A DNA stretch of 64,000 nucleotides from Symbiodinium kawagutii (Eukaryota > Sar > Dinophyceae > Suessiales > Symbiodiniaceae). Made by a program: the position numbers and the translations under genes. Each line of letters begins with the position of its first letter. The stretch's first letter is position 1. Shown here piece after piece: positions 12,196 to 24,100 of this stretch. The stretch is from positions 79,656 through 143,655 of the forward strand of contig VSDK01026163.1 of NCBI GenBank assembly GCA_009767595.1, in the 5' to 3' direction. The notes beneath the pieces are model-generated. The model saw nothing but the letters and a program-made list of their open reading frames with translations, did no database searches and was not told the origin of the DNA.

Positions 12196-15100
12196 CATAG
12201 CAGCAGCAGCAGCAGCAGCAGCATAACGACAGCATCGGCTGGGCGAATCGACCACTTCTTGGATGCGCACTTCAGAAAGCGACACAGCTACATTGGAATC
12301 TGGACTTCGCAAGGAATGGTTTGGAGTGATGCCCTGGGTTCATCATCCATCTCCACCATCATATCATGATAAATGATCACAATCATTCAATGTTACCATG
12401 AACCATGCATCATTTATTATCAGCATGGATCATCAACCACCAAAAAGCTAAACTGGCATAAACATTTCAACTATGCGAATCTATGCGAATCTATGCCTGG
12501 AAACAAGTTCTGCAATTCTTTCAGGAGAGCTGTTGGCTCTCCCAGGGGCTACTTTGCATCAAAGAGACCGGTCCAGCGAGCGGCAAAATCTAAGTTGCAA
12601 TGCTGTGCAAATTGCTCTTGTTCAAAGATCTTCACTCAGTTGTGAAAGCCCATCTTTGAATGAAAATGAGTCAAGCCTCTTTAAAGTTTGAGTAAACACT
12701 TTTGTTGTCAAAAATCAGCTGGTGTGAATCTCAGAAAATAGAAAACAATGTTTGGGACAATTCGCATTAGGTGAAATGTTGATGGATGCTTGGAATTCTT
12801 GAAATCGGATTGGTCACGGGTTGAAATCCGTCGCTTTCCTGGTTGCTGTCAGTTAGAAGGGGCTGCTTGCAGTGCAGTGGCCATTGGCAAAGGTCAAGCC
12901 CTTCCAGGGATCGGCGGGTAGAGACTCGTTGCCGGGCTCGTAGTCCACCTCATCAGGCGGGGAATCCGTGACTTGGGGCGTTTCCATGGGTGGATTTTCC
13001 GTTCGTTTCTATCAAAATTCACCAATGGAAAAATGGTGCAGGTGATTGCTGCCAGAATAATCAGCGATGCTGCGACATAGCCAATACAAAGCAACCACTA
13101 GTCAAGAAAACAAAGCCTCAACAAAATGAGATGTAACAAGAACCAGTGGCTGTATAGAACCCAAAGATTTCTGTGATGCTGACAACAATTCACAGGATGA
13201 GATGGGCCCCTTGAAAGAATCAACACGTGATCTGGCGACTTCTCAGCGACTAAGGCTACTGTAAAGCCTTGAAAGGACGATATGCTTGCGCTGCTTGCGC
13301 TTTCGCCACCGAGGTGATTGCTTCACCAGGCTTCAAGCCATCAGCGCACAGCGATGTTCCGAAAATCACATTGGGTGTCAGAGGTGCCAATCCCAAGATT
13401 CACTATGATTAAGTTGTTCCAAATTGGCAAATCATGGGCAAAAATTCTTGAACAAATGATCAATTGATATCAATTGGCTCTTGAATGCTGTTGATGTGGC
13501 TTACCATGGCTGACGACCAGCAATCTGAGATCATCACGAGCTTGTCGAACCGCGTGACGTTGGGAGGGAGATCCTGTAAGTCCTCGCAGACTCTGGAGTC
13601 AAGTCCCGTGGCCAAAGTAAGACCTGTGAAAGAAGAGCAAGTCTAAGAGTCTAAGTTAGTCTAAGTTAGTCTAAGCGTATGCTTTTCGTTGACTTTTTTC
13701 GGATGTCTGTTCCACCGAAATGGCTCCAGGTCCTGGAAGGAGCAATCCTGGGAGAAGATGAAGAACTCAGCACGAAGGCCTCGCAGTCCCCGTGCGCTAA
13801 ACAGGAGCTTAGCCAACCTGAAACGCTTTACACTTCGAGGAAACCATCTTTTACACACATATCCTTTACTTCAACAAAAACATATTTTCTTAATACGTTG
13901 AAACATTTAGATAAACATATTCAAACTAAACATTCAGTTCGCATTTACATATTTTTTCACAAAAATATCATTGATATTGACTACATCTATTGCTGTGGGC
14001 CAAGTCGGACCAGGTGTCCAGAATCCCAGCAATAAGAATCCCATGGTCCAACCACTAAAGTGGCAACATATGGCAGCCCCAAATGCCCCGCTCGTTGCGC
14101 AGAACCTGCTTGGATAGGAATGCAACCATCACTTTCCACTCAATGAAAGATTGCCTCAATGTAAATTGAAGATGGTTCATGTACAGTACCGCCCTACTCA
14201 TTGGACCTGCAAACATTGGACCTGCAACTGATCAGTGAGCCGGCTTAGCGGTTGTTAAGTGTCAATAGTTGATCAGGGATTAGAGTCGCTCATGGTTGAC
14301 TGTGATTGACCATGATTACGGGTTAAATCAGCAATGCTTGATCAGCAAGTTATTCCCGTGTTGTTTGAATGGGTTACAACATGCCCGACTATAGACAAGG
14401 TTGGTCAATGACCAATTGCGATCATCATCAACTCAATCACGTCGGGTCATTGTTGCAATGTAAATCATGTCTAAGCCTTAAGCGAATCAATCATCACATA
14501 GTAATCCTGGTATTGTTCACGTCATTGTTCACCACCATTCTTTATCCCAATAGTTGGTTTGTGTATTGCTTGTTCTTGCTGAACCATCAACCAATGACCA
14601 TCCATCACCATCACCCATGGTTCCCCAGCGACCAAGGGCCTGGAATCACCGGTCCCGGCACATTCGGGAAGTGCAGCGTGGGCAGCGCATTGGATTCGGT
14701 GAAGGGCTCATCTGTGACGTTGGGCGGGACGAAGGTGGCTGTCTCCGTGTCCTTGGCACGCAGCCGTTTGGGTCATGGCTTTTCAACGAAAAAAAAACAC
14801 GTCAGAAAAATGAAAACAAACATCGAAAAGACATAGGAAAAACATAAAAGTTCAGAAAAATGATCAGTTGGATCGACATTCGAGTTCTCCCAAGGCCCCC
14901 TTTGTGCCAGGCTTCAGGGGTGAAGTTCCCTGCCAAGGCCTCCGCCATAGCGGGTCCACACATCTCATATTGCTGCCAGCACAGGCTGTAGTAATGGCCC
15001 GCCTCCACAGGCCGAGAAGAGTCCAAACATGCCCAAACAAGACAGTCAAAGACATCAGAAACACATCAGAAACACATCAGACAAAAATGTGTCGGGCAAG

Positions 15101-18100
15101 AGCCCAGCCATTTTCAAATGATTCAGTCAGATTTATAAACTCCTGAGTTTCGATTGCCAGCTATCACAGAGAATCCACTGCAACACAGCAATATCACCCC
15201 GTCAAACATGACTGAGCTCTGCGGACAAAAGTTGCCTCCAAAGATGTGGCATCGAAAGACAGCTGCCAATCCTGGCACAGGGTGGAGTCGCCAACATTTT
15301 TTGAACTCAGCAATTTTGAGCACGCAAATCAGTACACTGGGCGCAAATTCCTCGGGGCTGGGAAGAAAACCATTGGAAGGGTACACGCAAATACATCGAG
15401 ATTGCAATAAAGATTTGCCAGAATTGTGGTGCATTTACAGCTTTCAGTTTGGACAAGAGGTGAGATTTGTGAGCTGGGCATTGGACATGGCAAGGCCCGA
15501 CTGGAAACACCATCAACACCAACAAACCCATGCACATAATCTTCAGATGGCTCGTCCATTGTAAGTCCTCGCGGCTCATTTTTTTCAGCAGAAGCACCGC
15601 TAAAAAACAGCCTACCATCATCCTCGTCTTCATCATCGTCATCTTTGAGTCATCTTCCGATTTCTTCATATTTCTTCATATGTTTGTTCAAATATGTTTC
15701 TTCAAATATGTTTCTGCTTATCTTTAGGGTTTCTTGTCTTGTCTAACAGCTTAAACATGCCCAAGGTGCTGGTGCTTCTCCGCGCACGGCCAGCGATGCA
15801 GATTTCGGGGTTGCATCCTCTGCTCCGCTGAAGCCTTGCTCTCCACCACAATGGGTGGCCAGGTACGCTTTGGCCATTGAACCTCAGTCCACCAGTAAGT
15901 GGGTGAGAATAGTAGTAATACTAGCAATAACAAGGAAAATTACAATAATAATAATGATAATAATGAACATAGTAATAATAACAACAATAATAATAATGAT
16001 AATAATAACAATAATAAGAGTGGTAGTCGTAAAAAGTAGCATATAAAAATAGAATCATAGTGTATTGCATCCCAAAGCTGAAGGGAAGGCAACACCATCG
16101 GTCCGGCGGTGTGGTCTTTTTGTCACCAAATGGATGGCTAAAGACATGGAAACAACAGCTGAAAACAAGTCATCACTTTCTAAAAGTATGAAACGACCCT
16201 TGCATTTAAGTGTGCTCAGAAACTTTCAACACCTCTTGGCTTTGTGGACCGAAATCCAATTCCCAAACGGGAATGAGTGAAATCCAAGGAGAACTTGCAG
16301 TTTTGACATATTATTTTGACCATCGATAGGAGTTGCTAACCTTTGTGAACCACCCCTGACCAACATCGACCACTATGACTATGACAATCAAAAAAATCAT
16401 CCATGAATGATCACCCAGTCTGGCATAGAATTCATTCTCTGTCACTTTCAAACAATCTTAGCAGTGGCAGTTTCTAGTTGAGCCCATTTGGACGTTTCCG
16501 GCCAAAAATCTCTCCTGCTCACTAAGAAAAAGGAGCTGACTTCACATGGCTTCACCCACCCACAAGGAAGAACGGTCTCTCAAAAGCTGCTTGGAGTTTT
16601 CCACTAAATGATCCCCAAAAATGATCAACTCGCCAATCATTTTGTCCACGGTCCTGTGATTTCAGAGCGCCGAGTGACTGCATCCCTGGCAGCTCAACTG
16701 AAAGTCTTGTTCCTCGTTGCGGAAGACGTAGTCATTACCCGCGAGCACCAAATCTGAGAGGAACCTGTGAAAGACTGATGGACACCCAACGGGGGGGGGC
16801 TTGTTCCGCATGATTTAACAGCCCAGGATCACTATTCTCAGCCACTAAGGAAGTCAAATGTCACAAGAAGAAATCAGAACTCTGGCTGGTACAGTATGTG
16901 GGGTAGGGTTAGATTGTGCTCGGTGAGGGGTGCCGTTGCTTCGATGGCCGATTTCATGTCACCCTGTTCAGAATTGCACTCATGCATGCTGTGGAACATG
17001 GATTGATCTGGTGTTTGTCGTGGTTGTCCAGCACCCATGTTTTATCAATGCTGGGGGAAGTGGGAACACAGTTGCGAAACAGGCCAGTCTGATCAACAAG
17101 ACATGCAACGTTTGCCATTTCGGCAGAGAGAAACACGCTCCGGGTCGGTTGCGAGTTCAAAGAGTTGAAGAGTCAAAGAATCGAAAGGAAACATCTTCAA
17201 AGTCTGAGTTGGAGACACGCTGTGGCCACTGAAGAAGGACTCAAAGCTCGTAGCGGTTCCATCCTTGGCATCAGGGTTTCATGTGGATATGGGTCGACAC
17301 TTGGGTAGCAAGTTAGAGCCACAACCAGAATTTCTTCGGTTTCCAAAACGACACCGTGTTAAGCAGGAAATCTGTCAGAAACAGGTCCCAGCAACCAATC
17401 CAGTGGCGTGAAATCATCGACTTTGATGAAAATGGCTGCAACCCAGGCACCAGGTCAATGCAAATGTCATAGTGTCGGTACAGCTCAAGGCCACTGATAC
17501 CTGGCCAGGTCAATAGATCCACGACCAAAAACATCTCCTGCACGGATGCTTGTCAATGAGCACATATCAATTTTGTCCACAGCAGCATGCACAATGAAAA
17601 AGGGACAGCACTCGGTCTTTGCAAATGAACTGCATGACCCATATAGGCTACATCTATGAAACGCGTTGAGCATGCCATTTAAGCATGCAAAATCATCGAT
17701 GAATCAACCTGAGTCCAATTGGATCACATTTGTACCTGGAGTCATGGACCATGTCCCGGAGCCGAAGTCAAGTTGAACCTCATCTCTCCAGAGATGGAGC
17801 TGATTGGAGATTCAACAAGAACCAATCGATTCAATCGATCATTGGTAGCACATGGGGGCATTCGTGATGGTTAGAAAAATATCCATCGTTTTCAGAGTAT
17901 GGATACAGCACCCCTATCTTCATAGAGGATTCACTCCAAAGCATCGCTTGTTTCCCTGTAACGGTCCTTCTGCCTGAAAACACATTACTGGAACTTACCA
18001 ACCAATCGATGTGATGATATGATTTGTTTTGCTGTGAAAAAATATCTTTTTTGTGGGCAGAATTCTTGGATGCTGGTGACTCCTTCTTGGGAGGTTTCCA

Positions 18101-21100
18101 GAGGTGTTTGGATGTCGTGTACGGAGATCTTCTTTGGATCCTCTAAGAGGATCCTCTTTGGAAGTCTCTTTGGATCCTGAGATGCTGACGGGTGGATCTC
18201 GAGAAGAGCTTGAAACAACGTCAAGAGCTCCTGTTTGGCAATCGTCAGCCTCGCGGTGTGGGACCCCCCAACACATACAGCCCCCTTGGCCCACGAAATG
18301 CATTGCTCCCATACTGAACCGCCAAGGAATGCCCTCTCGATCTGTGGATCGGCTGGTACCAAAACATCACAGAACATGGGCGACCGTTGCCTGTTCCCCT
18401 TGCTTTGGGCATGTTGAACTGTACAAAGGTCTTGTCCCACAGCACCGACAACGAAAGCTGACAACATGGATGTCATCGCTCCACATCTCAGAGTTCACTT
18501 GGCCAAGTCACCAAATAGGCCGATGTCGCGCTGGTGCATCCGCTACAAACCAAAGGTACTTGAGCTCGTCCGTCTGCGATACCTGCCTTCAGTTGGAGCT
18601 GAAGTCGTCATTGAAGTCATGTCATTTCTATGAGCTCCAGCGTCCAAAATCCCATAGACAATTTGCAACTGACAAAAGAAGTGATAACAAATAAGTGCTG
18701 TGTATTTGTTGCAAATTGCCCCCATTGATTTACCATCAATTCACTAACTGTTAACCAACACGAACCAACCATCTGCCAACCATTCACCAACCATTCACCA
18801 ACCATTCACCAACCATTTGCCAACCGTTTACCAACCATAACTCATCAACTTTGAACCACATCAATCGTATCTCACCGCTGGCACCTGCTGCACTGAGAGG
18901 ATGGGACTGATCCACACCAGCTGGCCGCTGTCGCCTGGGAACATGGCATGGGTTCTGCTTGGGTGGGCCGAGATGCGATGTGGTCGGTAATTCAATGGCT
19001 TTTCTTCCTTGTGTCGTGGATTCTTAAGACTGGACGGTGAACTCACTAGTTGTCTTGGATCTTTGGGAATGATTGGGAAATGTTTGGCCTATGGATGGCA
19101 AATGGTGTGTCAAATTGCAGGCGAATCAAAGCAGACTGATGGTTGACTGATGGTTGATTGATGGTTGCTTAGTAAAAGTAGGCATGCTTGTCATTTTGGA
19201 TTGGTCGGGAAACAACAAAAATGACTGGATACTTTGGTGTGGCCAATGGGTGATGTTGGTCAACGGTTATGGATGCATAACGCTTGGATCCAATCAAGAA
19301 TCATGATTTCTTACTTGTACCATTCTATTGGGAACTCATCCTTGGTTGAGTTTCAGGCAGCACCATGAGTGACCATCTTCTAGGAATGACTCAACTTGGT
19401 GTCTCCTTATGAGTCAACGAGGGAACTCCAGGGATTGAATTCAGTCCCGCGTCATGGCCATTCGTTGCCCTACCACTCCACAGGTGCTACCGGAGAAATA
19501 GATGGTGAACATCCACCCCTTTTAGGCTGGCTGTTGATAGCCCCAACGCCAACATTGTTGGTGATCATTCCCCTATCAATATTACGCTCATTGTTGGTGA
19601 TGATCAACCTATTCATCTCATTATTGGCTACTGAATGTGAACAAAAATGGTTCATTAGTCGTGATTCTCAGACTGTTCAACTGGCCATCCCCAAACAACT
19701 TCAATCATCACAGGTAACTTGCCATGCAGTTGGGGGGATCATGTGGGGGCCAAGACACCAGCAGGAAGCGTTGCAGTGGTCAAGCCATCAAGATCGACAC
19801 CTGGACAGCAAGAGTTGGGAGAAAGAAGAAATAATAAGACATATTCTTGTATGATTTTCTATTAAATAAGAAATGACTTTATATAAACATGATATCTCAA
19901 GATATTGAAACCGTTGTCAACATATTGTTAGATGCAATGTTATATTTGAATATTCATGTATATTATTTACAGATATATCACGACGCATTCTCAATACTGA
20001 TATCAATTGTTCTCTCATCAGCATCCACCTTCTTGCTATAGCCAAACTGTCTTTCCCACGTCTTCTTATTTGTTTCCCAGCTCGCATGTTGGCACGGTTC
20101 ATTTCAGCTTATCTGCATGGCCCCATCCTATGTTATGGTGCTTGGCTGATCACCCGCGAATTGGCTGAGGGTTGCTGACGACACATACCTCAACGGTTTG
20201 ATAGCAGTCAACTCCACACAATAAGCCATCTGGCGTGATGGTTCAACGGTAAATCCAGCTGTAAATCACCATGAGCTTAACAGTTTACCATAAGAGTATA
20301 TCTATGATAATAAAATATATGAATCCATCACTCTTCATGGATCGTCAATGGATCGCCAATAGATATTGTCAAGACAGCCAAGCATGGCAGCCCTCGGGCA
20401 GCCGGCAGCTTTCTGAGTCCCCAACAAATTCGGTACGATGCCCCGGCGGCCAACATCGTCACGTCGAAGACTGCCGACCATGCGCCCGATCCCGAAGAAG
20501 CGAGGCTGGTGGCCACGGTGGTTGAAAAGCTGACCTCGGATCTCGTTGGATACCAAGTAGCTCTATATCTTCTATTCTAGATATTGTTTGAACACATATT
20601 TTTCAAAAAACATGTTTAAAAAACAGTTGATGAATCCAACAACTGAAACTGGACACGGGCCGCAGCTCTGAGGGCAGAGCATTTTCTTGCGCGATGCCCA
20701 TGAAGCATTCACTCGAGGTGAGGAAGACTTCAGAGGAGGACGTGCAATCACTGCACTGCAGCGTCACTTGCTCCTCTGCCAGCGGTCGCATTGAGTTCTG
20801 GTCTTCGAGGCCCCAGAATCTTCCCGTTTGGTTTGGGATTTTAATTTTGGAGCAGTTCTTCCCCAAAGCAAATTCATCAGATTTTATCAGATTTCATCAT
20901 CTTCGTTCTGGGGAACTCTCAGATCATCTCCCCCGAGTTTCCTCTTCCAGCGTCCTCCATTCCCAGAAGGACCACTTGATGACCCAGCACCGTTGAGCTG
21001 GCCGAAACTGGCGTGACAAAGACCACCACCTTGGATCGATGCCAATAATAAGGCATCAGTGCATTCTGGGGGCGAAAGCACATCGGCAAAGGATCACAGC

Positions 21101-24100
21101 TGCCCAACGACTTTGGAAAATTCTGTGTGACCCTTACATCATTCACTGGACATGACACTGGATACACCAAGGCACTTGAGCATTGCCCACTCCTGGAGGT
21201 GATAAACCTCCCAAGGCCAATCCATTGCCCGGGACTCCGACGCAAAGATTCCTGAGGAGTGACCAACCCTGTGACCTGAAAATCCTGCAAGGACTCGACT
21301 CAAAAAGCCTGAAGAACTGCAAAATGATTGAACATATCAAATACATGGGAACATGTTGAAAAATCACTAAAGTGAATCATGGGGAAATGGATGGAATGAA
21401 TGTATAGTGAATGAGAGTAAAGTTCGTACCAATCAACTAACAAATGCAGATTGTTTCAAGCATCAGTTGTCGCCCGCGCTGCACTTGAGATGTATCCAAC
21501 ACCATTCTGCAAGTTCCAGCCTCAGTTTGAGACGATTCTTCAAAACCACCAATTGTGAAGCCGATGAGTCACGAGTCACCTCTTGCAAAGCAGTTTGGTC
21601 CAGTCCTTGTGGCCCAATATCCAAAACATCATCGCGTACCCTTTACTTCAGAATGCACATGAATTATCAGCTCCAAGTTTTGTCAAATCTTTCATGTTCT
21701 TCTAAATTATGTTAAATCATCTTAAGTTGTTCTTCAATTCATGTTATCTTCTCATCCGAATTTCGGTGCGGCTTGACTTTTCAGAGGCTTCAGTGGGCGA
21801 GCTGCTGAGGCGCAGAAGGCGCCGGAAGGTTTCAGTTGGCATTCAGATGGGGCTGATGTGCGTGTTGGTCAATACCAAATACCAAATGTGGCATCCAACA
21901 GAGATACCTCTTCTAGATTCTATCTATTCTTGGGATTCTTAGGGGCACTGGGTGACTTTTAGAAAACTTCATCTGCCAACGAGGTAGCTGATGGTTTATT
22001 TAGGGACGAAATGGCAAGAACCCGAATCAACACTGGTTGCAAAACAACGAGTTATCTTCTTGCCATCGAAGACGGCCATGTTGCATTTTTTTCCAACTCA
22101 GGCATCCTCCAGGTCTTGCTGCGGCTGAAAGAGTGCTAGGAGGAACATAGCTCTACCCGGACTCATTCGTCACTCACGCAAGACTGAAAAAAAGAAAGTC
22201 CGCCTTTCCGGGTGACTGTGACGTTCTCCGTGGTGACGTCGCCTGTGCTTAGAGTGCAAGTCTCCTCGCAATTGTAGCTGTAACCGTATTCCTTGGAGAC
22301 CTTGCCCATCACAACCTTGCAATTGAAGAAAATGCCCTTGGAGGTTCCTGCATCCGACTTTCCACTGCACTTGGTGGTGCAGCATTTGCCCATGTAGCCA
22401 GCTCCAGTAATTCCGGGAGTCCAAACGCAACGGTGTTTGTCATCCACATTTTTGTTCCAGACTCCTGCTGCGCCTTGGGCAATGCGGGTGGCTCCTTCTG
22501 AGGCAACGTGCACCATGTCATTCACGAGAGCATCCGCATTTCCGTTCCAGACTTCTGCGGCGTCTTGGGCAATGCGGGTGGCTCCGGCTGAGGCAATGAG
22601 CATGATGAAACCAATGGAAGTGGAGGACAGCATGGCACAATGTGACTGTTCGCCACAACTGGAATTTGATAGGCAACAGAGCGCACACAATGAGCAAAAC
22701 GGCTTGGGTCACTCACCATTATTCCCTTGATCATGGCTCTTCTGTTCAGTGTAAAGACAAATGCCCGTATGCGGGCACTTGCGCACTGGCAGCTTTCTGC
22801 ACCTTTTCCAAAAACATCATGCAAAATGACCAGTTGCTCCCTTCTTCCAACATTCCCCACCACTTGGGTCCATCAGAAAACCTCTATCCCAAGCAGCTGC
22901 CCCTGTCTTTTTTGTAAAAAGGGTTCCTTGGAATGCCAAAAAAAAAGATATGGGAACAGCAAAACAACAAAAATAAAGAGAGGGAGTGCAAAACGCATTT
23001 TTTTGATAGAGGAAGTGCAAAACGCACTCGTGCCTCTTATCCATTTCTGTGTGATCTAATGCTGCCACTTGCGCCCACGCAATGATGGTCCTACATCTAC
23101 ATGCCAATTGTGAATTGCCCACGCTGGAATCAAATGGAATCAATATATTGAAAGGACTAAATCACCTTATGGCTTGCTTGAAACCAAAAATTGTATGGAA
23201 TAATATGGAATCATATTCATCATAGGGTTTGCTTTTGAACTCTCACGTCACGGTTGGCCACCTGGCCAACAGTTTCTGAGATGCGAACTTCAGACGTATC
23301 TTCCAGCGATCCTGACAGGTGCAATGATGGTAGTTGGACAGTGAGCTGACTGGATTGAATGATAGATAGCATCATACAAGGACAAGGGAAAAACATGTGG
23401 CAAATCATATGACTAATTTGTCCATCACATGAAAACGTTTTCGGATTCTGACCAATATCCCAACATTTCCCGACCGCCTGATCCAGAAATTGAACTCAGA
23501 ACATCTCCAGCAAGTACGGAGGAGTCGCATGTGGTGGACAGAAAGCCAACTGCCTCAGGAAGGCAAAACTGTGAATCAAGAGCCTGGCTTCAGTAAGTTG
23601 GTTGAAGATAGCCACAAAGCGATTGTTTCCCAATGAAATCTTCTGATTTCAGTGGTAGAACAAGATGAACAAGCAGCTAAGGAGCTCTCAATAAGCACTA
23701 TGATAAGATATGATAGAGAAGTCTGAAGCACATATTATTGATAAGCACCATCCAGTCAGTTCGTCATGAGAAGTGGCGAACCGAGAGACTCCCAATGCGC
23801 CCAGAGGACAAGACCTGAGCAACATGAGTGCAGAACCCATCACCCATGGGACCAACCAACGAGAACCCCAACCTACCAGCGAGAACGGATAAGTCGGACA
23901 AGTTAAAGGTCGAAGAGTTACAGCAAAACACATCAAGGTGCTGTTTCTGCCTTCCAACAGAATAAGCAACAGCAAAATCAGCAAAGCCTTTGATCAACAT
24001 TCTCAACTCTTCTTCGCATCTTTCTGTGCATCTTTCTATGGATCTTTCTATGGATCTCTTTGCATATTTGAATTCTTTATGCTCTTCGCATCCCTTTGCC

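Noticed and set aside
12894..13094. Open frame with a transmembrane-like stretch (VAASLIILAAITC)
   Set aside because: It is in a different frame from exon 12882-13008, which joins in phase to both neighbours; the hydrophobic part lies in the preceding intron.
22437..22730. Plus-strand open frame over the secreted gene
   Set aside because: A shadow of the minus-strand gene, which has a signal peptide and cysteine pattern.
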